64,000 bases of DNA from Taenia hydatigena (lineage: Eukaryota > Platyhelminthes > Cestoda > Cyclophyllidea > Taeniidae). Below the pieces are notes generated by a model that was given only the letters and a program-made list of their open reading frames with translations, searched no databases and was not told where the DNA came from. The position numbers and the translations under genes are program-made. Positions 1-12,599 of the stretch are shown here, piece by piece. The stretch spans positions 62,001 through 126,000 of the forward strand of contig JADWOT020001803.1 in assembly GCA_036345935.2 (NCBI GenBank), written 5' to 3'. Each line of letters begins with the position of its first letter. Within the stretch, counting starts at the first letter, position 1.

Positions 1-3000
1 CTAGAAAAGTTTTGTTTTGAAGAATTTCTTAACCTACATGCATAAAGACGTCAACAATGTGAGCATGCGTTAGACTCTGCCATTACGGAGCTGTGTTAGT
101 TACTGCAATCTTATTCTAAGCTCTACATTTGGGCCGGTGTTCCAACATCTATCTGTAGACACACTAAGTGGACAGTAAAACCATCTACCTCAGAACAACC
201 TTGACCTTCTGCGGCCGTAGATAAAACTCATTTGCAATTCTTTGACAATATGTACCTACAGTCTGAAACACAAGTATTCTAGTATTCTAGTCTTCTATTA
301 TACAACTAAAGCAATGTAAGAGTTTTCGTGAAGGGGCTTAACTCAATCCAATGTACTGCCATTTTGCACTTTTCACTCAGCTCTATGTTTGCAATTATTG
401 CCGCCAATTGGGATTGCGAATGGGTGTGCCCCATTTATAGTGCGCTTCGGTTCTGACTCTTCTGCGCCGGTCGATCAATGGCGACAAAGTTAGTTCTTAG
501 ACCTATGGATCTACTGGGGAAATATTAAACACTATACGTGCATGTACACTAAATCAATGAACAAGTATGTGCAACTATTCGATTGATTGTTTGGACGAAA
601 CATCGCAAATGCTGCTATTAAATCCTTTGTTCAGCAAAGATGAGTTGCCTTATTTCTTGATGCTCAACTTGTAAAATTCAGGTGCAATGATATGGAATAT
701 AACTGTGTTAAATTTGCGGTAATTTGCTGCACACCATTATACTAGGCGCCTAAATCGTAGAAGCAGCATCGAATTATCGCGACAGTCTAATGCATCCTTT
801 TGCACTACGTGTTATATTTTGATTGACTGAATAAGGGTTGTAATTGAATGCACGATTTGCTTGACAACACACTTCAATTCGGTTTTTCAGGAGTTTGAAG
901 TACCTGCTGCACTTCGTCAAGGACAATACGGCAATAAACGTGAGCATGGTAAGGAGCGCAAATGATCAACGAAGCCTGATTCCAGTCTAAGCTTTGCAAC
1001 AGATTTTGGCACATGCACATTTTGGTGAAAAAACAGCCTATGTTGCCCGATTGCTGCAATAACATTGCTTTAAATGGTACCGCGCTGCTTGGCAAGATCC
1101 ATTCGGGGGCAGACTGCCCACATTGACCCACCACGACAGATTGGAGGTGTCCTCCATTGAACAGTCAACATTCTGTTGTGATGCAAGTCTAATGAACCAC
1201 TGTGACACTGTAGTAATCCACTGAAATTCCTAATTAAATAGCTTAGTAGAGTGCTGACACGTCACGACGGCAGCATTGCTTGATGTTCTCAACGCAGGGA
1301 TCATTCACTCGGGCGGATTCGTGGTCAAGCGAATCTGACACACGGTAATTCCAAAATGGCCAATTTTGCAGAAAGTTGCGTTTCTATAGCCAATATTTTG
1401 ATTACAAAACCGGTAATGATGGCCCGACAAATGTTGGCTGAGATGAAATTTTGCTCTTCCTGGAACGGAAGCAAGAAAATCCGCACCTTAGACGTGAGCT
1501 CGTTTTCTGGTCAATTTAAAACTCGATGAGCCTCATCTACAGTTTTAATACGATGATCGCATCGCTCACTGTGAACTCAATTAAAAATAAGTAAACGAAA
1601 CGCTACCTCTGCTACTGCTGGACTAACATCGCCAGTAGTCTCAGTGGCACCTTTTACGACTATTCCTATTTTGCCATATTCCGCATGTCTTTTGTGCTAA
1701 TCAAGCACTTTTAAAATCACAATACTTCGCGTAATCAAAATGGTAGGAAAGACGTGTTAGTTGTGCAACAGTGGCATTTATCACAGCAGGTGTGATGCCG
1801 TCACCGTTGAAATGATTTTGCTGTAGCAAGGCGTGAGTGTGGTGCAATAATGTTAATTCCACCAGTTCACATTACACTGTTTACTGTTGAGAATGGCATT
1901 TCGATGCATTACTTGCAGTAGAGTCACGCAGGAGACGAATCATCCCTCTAATATTAACCTTGGCTGCTGCTTAACGCAGCACATCACAGCAAAACACGAT
2001 TCAACACAATAGGACAGCAGTCATTACCAAAGATCTACAGTTCCTATCTCTTTAAAGATGAGCCTTTACTACTGATCTGACAAATTTGTTGAGAAAATTC
2101 ATGTCTCTATTGCCACAATAAATATATTATGCGACGTATCAAAGCTACACAAGCTAAGTGGCATCATCACGCGACCTCTTGGATATTCACTTTGCGTTGT
2201 GTACACGGAATCACCGACACTCGACATTGTCGAAAAAATACGACAGATTTGTCTCAATTTCGCAGCACGGTTTGGTCAGTAATGATTGAAATGTTGACAT
2301 TCACTAGATTACCGGGAATGGGAGTTTTCCGCTAAGAGTTTATGTTCACCCTTAGCCAGCATGGGGTCGCAGAGCACGTCACAGGTAAACCTGGACCAGT
2401 TAACTAAGTAGTGGGCGTTTGAGTTATAAAAGTATTCTTTACACCTCATGCGCCAACAGCTGTTTCGCGCTCCAATGTAGAAGGTGTGCTTAGGATGAAA
2501 AGCATTTGATGAAAACAGGATCCCCTTAGCGAATCAATCTCTACCTAAAGACACTGTAGGAGGAGATAAACTGCAAAGCTGCCTAATGCAAATGACGCAA
2601 AAGCTTAATATCCTTTTAGAACTGCTTGGTTTCTGCAACGCGCTAGATTAAATCAGGAAAAAAAGAAACTGTATTGTGATCCGGAAACGCACATGCATAT
2701 ATGAAGACCGCGCCCATCAGTATCGACAAAATTCCATCAGCGAACATTGATTGCCAAAACACTTTTCAGCGGCAGCACAGTCTTAACAAAGTACCTGTCC
2801 TTTGCAGGCTTGGAAGAAAAACTGCTAATGTGCTGCTTCTTTCGTTCAGTTGTACCCATTTCGAGCGGTAAAATGCGATGTTTGCATCCACCCGTCACCT
2901 GAGTCACCAAATACTCCATTTGAAGAACATCCTCGAATCTGCAGGAACAAATTCGAACTTAAAGGAACAATTTCAATCAAGGCAGTGGATTTATACGCTG

Positions 3001-4958
3001 TGCGACGATGGAGTAGGTTGCACGTCGACGCCTCAGTTGCAGAAGAATCTTTACGACCTTAGCTTAGGCTTGTTCCCATCGCCTCTACCGAAGTTACAGG
3101 AGACGACTTTTAGTTCCCCAGTGGAGGAGAAAATACTCAACTACCCCTTCGGAGGGCACTGCAGCTATATCCGCGTTCAATGAACACGAATAATTTGACC
3201 GATATGGTTAATTTAACAATTTGGAAAATGTAGCTGTCACATTTCATTTGTGAACAGACCCCAGGAAAAGGAAACACGACGAATTCATTGAGGTACAGCA
3301 CAGATCACACCAACGTCTAGGTTAGAGTAGAGAGTAAGAGGGAACTTAACTTTAAATTCTGCACTTTTCCAGCAATCCCTTGGAGCACATTAGATGCAGG
3401 GTTCGGACCATTAATTGGCTTCACTGGAAGCCTAAAATGGAGCAGTTTCTTTCCTTCTTTAACTAACAGAGCTTATCTAACCAAAAAATGCCGCAACCAA
3501 AACACGCAACGTGCCGTCTATATCGACAAACAATGCACGAAACACGACCGATGACCGTGAAACTGCCAAACTTGAAGAACCACTGTTGAGCAAATATCTT
3601 TTAATCTTAAGGATTCTTACAAATATACAAAATACACCATCAAGCTACGAAAAATTGCAGCCTTTTATAGAAAACATTATACGTCATACAAACTTGGCTG
3701 CACTCATTCTAAAAATGTGCGTCAAAAAGTTACGTTCCACGTGTGAGAATTGAAGCGCTATCCTAAAGCAGACTGGTTATTTTGTTGTAAAATTAACTTA
3801 GATGACAGGGCACCAACACAGTCCTTATGAGTAGTGAAACGGTGGCCTCTGTCAACATAATTATTGCGTTTCCCGCTTGTCTCCTTCTCTTCTGCCTCAA
3901 AATTTTTTGAACATATGGGCCAGAGCTAAGGGACTTTATTGCGAACTTGGCTTGCTCGAGCTACTATCTTCCCTTTCTCCTCGGAGGAGTTATGACCAAA
4001 CCATCATCACTAGGTGTGCAATGGCTACCTCTTCGTCTCTCAAAGTTCCATTTAAACAAAAGAGCATTGCGCAAACCCTTCGTCTTACTAGTCCCGTCTT
4101 TGGTGCTGTCCCTATTGAATGCCTTTCTTCCAGTCATTAAAGTTCAAACTTCATTTCCGCATCTCATCAGTAGTGCGCCTTTGCAGAGTCACAGATGCAA
4201 AATTAAGCGATTGATGGCTATAAACCTAGCAGTGTGATGTGAATAAAACATTTGGTAGGTGTTAGAACGTTTCCATGTGGCATGAACTGTTAATGTTACA
4301 AATGGCAGAAGCAAGTACGACATATTAGTAACCACACCCCAGCAATAAGTCAGCCCACTCAACGCTCACACGTGTGGACGGCATGAAAAACCAGTGCATC
4401 GTATGAAGGCTCTTAATAATATAGCCCCGCATCGGCTTCACCTAACATCATGCGGCTGTTGGTGTTAATGTTAAAAGCCTCAGGATCTGACTAATACCTT
4501 AGATTAAAACAAAAAATCAAAAAGAAAAAGCCTATGATAAGATCTCACTCAACTGTCCCATGGGGAAGTGCTTACCAAGGTACCATTCCCCTCTCCCTTT
4601 CCTCTCGCCTGCCCGCCTACCTGACGCCCACGCACACGCCGCACCCAGTTTTCCACTATGTTGGGGCCCTCTTCCAGACACAGAGTCGCGCCGCTGCCTG
4701 CCTGCCAATGCCCTGCGTGAAGGAAAAAGTCCAAACTAATGCTGTCACATGCAGCATAAAATCGTACAAGGTTGCGGGCTATCAAAAATATGTAGATGCA
4801 TCGACATGAGTGTCTGTTTCGAAATGCCAATGAATGCTTCTAGTAAAGAAGTAAATGTGAAAGAATTCGGTTGCCAACTGTATGAACGGAACACATGTCG
4901 ATACATATCTATCGAAAAACAGTGATCAAAAGACAGATGAAAAGCCGATTTTAAGGAA
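1..4958. other. gene-poor stretch, no supported gene
   Basis: I see no open frame here with recognisable motifs or a convincing exon-intron structure. The only point of note is near 2849, where a pyrimidine-rich run ending in AG precedes overlapping open frames of 70 and 101 codons up to 3183. I recognise neither and they compete with each other, so neither is called as a gene. Confidence 0.6.
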
Positions 4959-4963
4959 TGCAA
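4959..4963. repeat. target-site duplication, left copy (TGCAA)
   Basis: TGCAA lies directly before the left LTR, and the same five bases follow the right LTR at 5857-5861. A 5-bp duplication is typical of LTR-retrotransposon integration. Confidence 0.85.
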
Positions 4964-5152
4964 TGTAGCACTTTGTTTATTTATGCTACCGGTTTTCGGT
5001 CATGGTCACAGAGGTAGTCATCTTGCCCTAGCTGCGTAGGCTGGCCGCTGGGCCATGCCAGCGGCTTATTTTACTCTGCCCGTTGAAAATATATACATTC
5101 TACCGCAGTATTCTGCCTTCTTTTGCCTCCAAGGGAGCCTCGGGACGCTACA
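4964..5152 (+). repeat. left LTR of TRIM copy 1
   Basis: This 189-bp direct repeat begins TGTAGCACTTTG and ends GGGACGCTACA. It pairs along its whole length with 5670-5856, for example in the shared words CTAGCTGCGTAGGCTGGCC and GCCAGCGGCTTATTT. Confidence 0.9.
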
Positions 5153-5170
5153 TTGGTGGCAGCAGAAAGC
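5153..5170 (+). other. candidate primer binding site
   Basis: TTGGTGGCAGCAGAAAGC sits immediately after the left LTR, where a tRNA primer would anneal. TRIM copy 2 has a near-identical stretch at 19565. I did not identify the tRNA. Confidence 0.6.
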
Positions 5171-5651
5171 GAACCCGACTCTATAGGATTTTTATTCCGA
5201 TCTCTACCACCTGCAGCATGTAGCTGTGCGAAGGAAGTGTATGTGCTACGGATGAGCCAAGAACATCGTCTGCCTCCGGCATCTACCCCATCTCCGTGTT
5301 CTACAAGAAAGCTATTAACAACTAAAGCGACACTAGACATGGAACACCTGGAAAGTTTTGTTTCGAAGATTACCCCTGATATACTTGCTCAAGGAGATCG
5401 GCGTTCTAACGCCCCCTACGGACATACTGATGGTCGGCAAAACCACTCATTCTGAACTTTGTTCCCAAGCCAAATGAAACTCGAATTCCAATGCACTGCC
5501 AAGAGGGATCACTGACTTTGATGTCTAGCATCGCCTCAATCGCGTCGAATGTCGGCGACTGGCATAGTTGGCTCGCGAGTGTTTCTTTCAGCACTATGTT
5601 GTGATGGCTGACGCGGGAGGTGCACCAAGGGGTGCGTCGGAGACGACGCTC

Positions 5652-5669
5652 AAAAGAGGAGAGGAGCAA
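5652..5669 (+). other. polypurine tract
   Basis: A purine-rich run ending GAGGAGCAA touches the right LTR, the expected position for the plus-strand primer. Copy 2 has a similar tract at 20044-20059. Confidence 0.7.
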
Positions 5670-5856
5670 TGTAGTACTCTGTTTATTTGTACTACCGGTT
5701 TTTGGTCAGGGTCACAGGGGTGGCCATCTTACCCTAGCTGCGTAGGCTGGCCTCCAGGCTATGCCAGCGGCTTATTTCCCTCTATCCGCTGATTACATAT
5801 ATTCCACTCTAGTATTCTGCCCTCCTTTGCCTTCGAGGGAGCCTCGGAACGCTACA
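5670..5856 (+). repeat. right LTR of TRIM copy 1
   Basis: This 187-bp partner of 4964-5152 begins TGTAGTACTCTG and ends GGAACGCTACA. The two LTRs differ at many positions, so the insertion is old. Confidence 0.9.
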
Positions 5857-5861
5857 TGCAA

Positions 5862-8800
5862 CATGAATGTTGTTTGAAGAATCGAACAAAATGATATCTC
5901 AGCATTGAAAGGTAAAATTATTCGACAAAATACTTATGGCGTTCTAATCATTTTGCACATTGGATTCGCGACGAATACCACTGTTCCATTTAGAGAATAG
6001 TCCGGTCCGTCACACATAGATTCACGCAGCAAATTGACATCAAGCTCATGGAGGACCAATCCACTTTTGGTGACATTTTGGTTCGCCAGGCAATGCGAGT
6101 CTTCGCGTGTTGCGTATCCTGCATTCCGGCTGTTGGCAAAGATGGCTTACCTCAATGAGGGTTCGCCTTTGTTAAGGTTTTACAAGCCACACGATGGTAA
6201 ATCGTGGCTGAATGGCTTCCATTTTAAACTTGCAGAACGAAATTTCACACGAATATTGCATATTTTAACTATGGTCCTCCATATTTTTATTCTTAGCCTT
6301 CTACTGTTTCACCATTAGTGTCGCTTTAACGCCCGTCTAACGCAACCGCACTACAAAAAATTCGTTTGCCTTAAAACGACGGAATCTTCTTTTCAGGACA
6401 GTTCCTATGTTACAATAAAATTTCATGCACAAATCCACTCAAAATCAGACAGATATATGGCAGTAAGTGAGGTTCAGCATCAGACACCTCGTTCTCCCGT
6501 GAGGGTTGTCGCCACGGTCCAGACCAAGTATGAAAAAAAACATTGGCGATGGCGGGTGGCTATGCGCATGCCGCGAATTCATGATTGACTGACTCCTCCT
6601 GAACCACGTGAGGCTTAGTCTAGGACATCGCGTCGAGTGGTGGCCAGAAGGCATATGTCGTGCCAACCCTCCCATTCTTGGTAAAGGAATGAACCACGAA
6701 ATGCAATGAAAGAAGAAGCCGAAAGAACATCCCAGTTTGTTCCGATGCGAAAATACAGGGATCTCTGTGCATTGATGATTATTTCTATTGAACTACCCTA
6801 CTATTTGTCAGCTCACTCTAGTATTAGTAATAGACTTTCGAACCATCACTTCTTTGGTCAGTTTAGAACCGATAAACTGCCACTTCACCTGACCGTAGTG
6901 CTTATCTATGATGACATCGCTTACGGCTGGTTAAAACGGTGTGAGATTGTGGCATTCATTTTTGTCACCGTCTAGGTATGCCTTGTTTGAGTTCGCACAT
7001 CGATTGCTTCTTCGAATCTAACCACGTAGGACATACATTCAATTCAATGTATCACCTGCTAAGAGGGATGTGTGAACATAGAGTTGACATTGTGCGCTCC
7101 TTTGCATGCAAATCGCATTAAGTTGTTCCCTTAAGCCTATACCATGTCATTTTGGTGCAAATCTGAGCAGTCGCTTGCAATCATTGAACGTGTACACGTG
7201 ACGTCTTTTAAACTTTTGCCTCTTTTGCGTCAGCAACTCAATTAGACAAATGGGAGTTGAGTAAAATCTACAAATATTATGCATGACGACAAGACATAGA
7301 TCATAAGTTATTTGTTTTCCATCCCTGCCTAGAGCAGAGGGATCTACCACTGGTATTTCTCCTCCCTTGTCTCACGCTGCGATAGCTAACACCATCAAAG
7401 TTATTGCAGATTCCTACTTTTGCATGTCGACTATTTGCAGGATTTATGTCCTAAAGGTGAGTATTTAGCAGGTGGATTCGTAGAGCCACCTTGTTAAGGT
7501 TCCAAAAGATGGTGTAACATTTGCATCCAAATGCATTGGCATCACTACCCTGACAACAGTTGGACGTTTATACACTTCACACCACAGAACCACCAGGAGA
7601 CGACGACCCATGAGTTCTCATAGCCAGCCTCATTAAAAGGAATCCGCTGCCTCAAGTAGAGCATTTTGTAGGGATATTTATCCTACGCTTACATCATTTC
7701 TGCACTAAGTGTGTGGAATCTCATTCAATACAAATGCCTTAAAATGGTTCAACCAGCACCAATATTATTTACACCCGCTTTTACTTAATTTCCTACCTGT
7801 CACAATCAATTCGGTTTACTTTTACCACTCGTTAGGTAGCATTTTAAGGTAATTTTTAGCACAAATGCAGTTGCGTGGCATTCGCTGTGCGTTGTGATTA
7901 TCGCGTCTAGATGGGGCGGCAGTCGCTTATGTTACCCATCGAGCTGTATAATTCGTGAAGTTGGCTAAAGTCTGAATCTGTGAGGAGCATTACATTTGCT
8001 TCACATCTTTAAAAGCCTCGTCTAATGTAATCTTCCATTAGAAATACTTTTTACCTGATTTTCGGCTGATTTATGCAGTGATATCACAATTGTGACTACA
8101 CCTTCTTTGTGTGCCCCTCAATTTTATACCAAACCATTCAGACTGAAAAAGTAATATGCTCAGTTCTATATTCTACAGTAATTGCCAACTAACTCGGCAT
8201 GACTGCATATTTCATGAATCCAACCTGGGCACCGGCTCCTACTATGGTGCTAGCACGTGTCTCCTTATTCCAGGTTAGCAAAAATTAACGAAAAAATATA
8301 GAGGTTTATAGTGGTTATCGCTGGTGGTAAGGGTGATGCAGGAACAAACTAAGCTTATGCGCCTTGAACAGATGAAGTGGAAGTTAAATGCGCTGTGCTT
8401 GGGTGTTCAGACCGGAGCAAGATTCACGAACAGAGATTCCAGCTGCTACTCTGAGATGAAGCACATGATGACGACACCTTATGCATTTGAAATAAAGCAG
8501 TCTTGTTACTTCAGCTTGCTTGCTAAAATTCCTATTAGAAGAACCAAAGAAACCTGCTACAGTGACATGTGACGCAATACTTGCTAGTCTAATGGAAGCT
8601 CATTAGACTCGCTGTACTGTGTAGCCGTAAACTAAATAATAAATGAAATGGAGTGACAAGAATATAGCTAAAGGATTAGCACTTCGACTCACTCTATCCA
8701 GACTATTCGTGCCAAATGTCGGCAAAGCAGAAGAGTCTAGAGGCGACACTATAAAATGCCATCGCAACGTAAGCGCCACAACACAAGGAATGCCCTATAG

Positions 8801-11800
8801 AAATGACATGAGTGCATGTGCTCCCACGATGCTCCCTGCATCAAACATTCTGCATGGCACTCTGTGTAGCAAAAGTGTACACCCCAGATCCTTTTTAGAT
8901 AAGATAAATTTAGGAGTGGTTTGCGTGAAACACCAAAACTATAGAGGAGGAACAGAGCACATTTGTTCACTCTAAAGTTAACGATCGCACACTCACGAAC
9001 GTGTGGTTAAATGAAGGTTTCTAAGCCACATAAAGCACAGACAACACGACACTTTCCTATACTTAGCATCGTTTGGTGTAGAATCACTCCACATATTGTC
9101 AGTCATTAATGTCTGTAAAGTTGCCGCCTTTGCTACGAGCAACTAAGCCGAGCGATGTTTGTTCTATTATAATTCTCCGAATCTGGTTATAAGGAAATGT
9201 TCGCTCGCACTGCGTATTTGATGTGACGATCTGGAAACCATCTATCCACGTGAATCCCAAGTCACCATAGTTGTCTGGGTGGCGTTGAAATGCATCCTTC
9301 TTTCCTCCTACCTCATTCTAATTAACGAGGGATGATTTAAACCAGTTTTGTAAGCCTGTCTTAACCTGTCTTGACCCTCCTGAACTATAAGCGGCAATTC
9401 ATATATCTTGCCGCTCTGAGTAGCAATTAAAGCATTCGTCCATTGCGTTCTCAAGCAGTTATAAGCTTAAAATGTTCAATATAATTGTAGTTTTGCAAAG
9501 CATCTGGGAGGAAAGGTACTTTCTCCCAAGTTCGGAGGCAGGTGGCATATCTAGTTCAATGGTTTCTTAAAATGCACAAATTAATGATAAAGCCAAAAGC
9601 TTAGGCAATGGATTGTTGCCAAAACACTTGCAAATTGCTTCGCAGCATGTGATGGAAGCATGTTCTTACACCAAGTCGTTATAAGCCTACAAATGCGCTC
9701 GCTGATAATACAGCAGATCGCATGCCTTCACCCTATTTAAAAGGGTTATCCTCTCACTCTCAACGTTCTTTAATGTGCATTTGGAGGCAAAGGAAATTTG
9801 CCGCAAACTCGGTCATAATGTTGGATGAATTTCCTTAAAATAGTAGAAATTTGATGCTTAAACTCCCAATTTAAGCTTCGCCCAATAGATTTGCATGGCG
9901 CCAGCACACTCAGGCAAAATTACTGTATTTAAGCAATCAAATTACAACTGTCGGTTCTTTTACACGAGTAGTTAAGCGCAAGCATTGGTCACTCTATTAA
10001 TTTAGGTTGCAATAAGGAAGCGTTATTATCATTTCTTGCTCTAATGGCAAAAATACATCTTGAATGACTTCTGTGAGGTACAAGGACAGAGATCACATAA
10101 CTGCGTCGCGATGTCCTCACAGTGAGCATTGTCCCTCGCGGTACATCTAATACCATGTCTGATGCCACCATGAGGTGTGCACGAGGCAACTGGTATGGAG
10201 GCTGGGCGTTTGTCATTTGCTTTCAGCATTCCTGTGCGCAGACAAAACTCCGTCTGGAAGCCTATGCTTAGGGCTTTGTGCAGATCTGATGCCGCGACCC
10301 GTTAACCTTGTTCATAAACTCAAGGCTCATTGTATTGGCTACAATTCGCTGGTCTCTCGCAAACTAGTAGCCATTTTAGCCCCTCTGTGGTGAGTATGGA
10401 ACCGAATGGTGCTGGCCATGCTAAAAGCCATTTGTGTCAAGTCTAGATTATTCTGAGGTAGCAGCATGTTCCACACAGCAGGCTGCCGCACGAAAGGTCT
10501 TCAAGGCCAAAGCATTAAATATACTTTTGTTCATCTTGTCGATGTACACAGGGCAATAACACTACAGTCGTGTGGCACCTAGACATGTTCATTTGGCGTA
10601 GGGAAGAAGTTGACAGGTGAGACCTTTTAGTCACGGTCTGCAGTTTATATCATGTAGACTGACGAAACAACGGCAATCGAATATCATGCACGATGGGATT
10701 TATTTTGTTCAAGGAAATAAGATGCAAATGATTTAAGAATGGCCGCGAAACAACTCCATGAATTGGTTTTTGGCACTCGTTATCTACTGCGGAATGAATG
10801 AATATTTTATTTAAAACTCATAAGGTGGCTAATTTATTCACCAAGCCTGCATCTAAAACCGCTCTTTTGAACTTTTTCCTGGATCGCGTGCTGATAACCG
10901 AATGATGGATGACAAGTCCAACAATATGGTCAAATGTGAGCAGAGACGCACATTCGCATGATTTTTACCTCGACAACAGACAGACGTGTAATGCACCAAA
11001 ACTGCAGAGCTGACCCACCTTGATGTGCTCACGTCAGTCAGCGACGCATGACCACCATATTGAGTGCTAACCCACAAACAGTTGTCAGCCGTGTCTTTTC
11101 TTGTGGATTCCTCTAATGGTCTTATGGGCTCTCACAAGCAAACAAAACGCCGACAGGAGCGGTGCCATCTACCTGATGGCGCACTTAGTAAGAATTTTAA
11201 CGGTTTACAGCATATTCATACGGTGCAGTCGTCAGTGCCTCCTTAAGCATCACCTCGTGGCTGGGTTAGAGTGTTGACCATCCCAATTCAGGTCATGCAG
11301 GTGCATTGTAAATCACCAAACTTTGTTGAAAATTGCTAAAGTGCATGGAAAAACACTTGATTCAAAACGGTCTGCTCCAGCACCACTCCATCCCATCATG
11401 TGTCTTGTCTATGTCATAGTGATTTCCAGCATTTTCCACGTTGCTTTGCGATGGAGGCTACGCACAATCCACTGGTTTCTACTCCGCAACTCCGGCGCCT
11501 TCCGTTTAAAAGAAATTAACATCACATTCGTGGCAAACAAAACTTGAGAAAGGGTCTGATTAAATTTGAGGAGTATGTCTTATTAAGAGGCCAAATGAGC
11601 ATCCCTTAAGATGCCGAGATAAGTCATGCTGGCGGGCAGGTTAAGTGGGTATCCATTTTTAACCAGTCGTATATATATATTCTTGTCGATTCTTTTCATC
11701 ACTCGTCTTTCTTTTATTGTTCTTGTTTGTCGCTTAGGTGGTAACAAAACATTTCTTTCCTTAAACACAAATGACGGTAGCATTTTGCTTATTTAGATAG

Positions 11801-12599
11801 TTGTGGTAAATGTTTGTGTAGCCCTATCAATCAACCACCTACAGTGGCAGTAGACACATTCAAGTTGTCATTTTGCTGCTTTTATTGACAGGTCAAGGAT
11901 CGAGTACTTGGGAATTGGATTAATTGATCAGCTGCAAGCAAATGATAAGAAAGACGTTTCGGTCAGTTTGGCATGAAGTGCCAATGTCTTATTCAAGGTG
12001 TAGAAGTTGCCAAATTAATCCCACTACTTGGTAACCAATGCGTTATTAGGCATTGATTTCGCATTTCCAAATCACAAATGTGACATTAATTATGAACAGT
12101 GCGAAGGCTTCTTTATGGGACATTGATAACACTCACACGGTCCATTTTGACGCTGGGTGGGCTATCTCCAACCTGTTGTCACTTTGTTCAATAGGTGCAC
12201 GTCAAGTGGGAATCGTGGCAGTTGTTGTCACTTTATTGTTCGCTTAATTGAGGAAACACCATAATTTGCTAACGCGAAGCCTGAATTAAGTTACCCGTAA
12301 TGCACTATTGCCCGTGCATCCTCATACTCCATTTATACTGTGTCCTCAGCCAACCATATAATCCATTCTTCTAAATTGGTAAAAACTCCTTTAAGCAATG
12401 AAGCAAACTAAACAGTGGTCATTGCTAGTGACTATGTCATGCGTGCTCTTAGACCATCCATTCCATCATTACTAAGCATAGCCGTTTATTGAGGGGTGGG
12501 ATCGTTGACATTGTCATGCAATGATCAAATGGATGCATTTGCTTGTCTGGGCGTTTATTATTGCCTTGCAGAAGAGCAAGCCTTATCAAAGACGTGATT
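5862..12599. other. gene-poor stretch, no supported gene
   Basis: Only short, unrelated open frames of up to about 110 codons occur, and none has recognisable motifs or supported splice sites. I see no RNA gene, transposon enzyme or simple-sequence array. Confidence 0.6.

Larger units (their letters stand above)
4964..5856 (+). mobile_element. complete miniature LTR retrotransposon (TRIM-like), copy 1
   Basis: This is a non-autonomous LTR element of 893 bp. Two direct terminal repeats of 189 and 187 bp begin TGTAG and end CTACA (TG...CA termini) and enclose about 517 bp of internal DNA. A primer-binding-site-like stretch, TTGGTGGCAGCAGAAAGC, follows the left LTR at once (5153). A purine tract, AAAAGAGGAGAGGAGCAA, abuts the right LTR (5652-5669). 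The flanking TGCAA duplication shows a bona fide insertion. No protease, reverse transcriptase, RNase H or integrase fits in the internal part, so mobility would need enzymes from an autonomous relative. One open frame (5123-5455, 110 codons) starts inside the left LTR; its counterpart in copy 2 is similar and may be a relic of a gag start. I do not know of a named family for it. Confidence 0.88.

Noticed and set aside
4534..4830. Overlapping frames of about 92 codons on both strands
   Set aside because: They overlap on opposite strands, have low-complexity composition, and show no motif or splice support.
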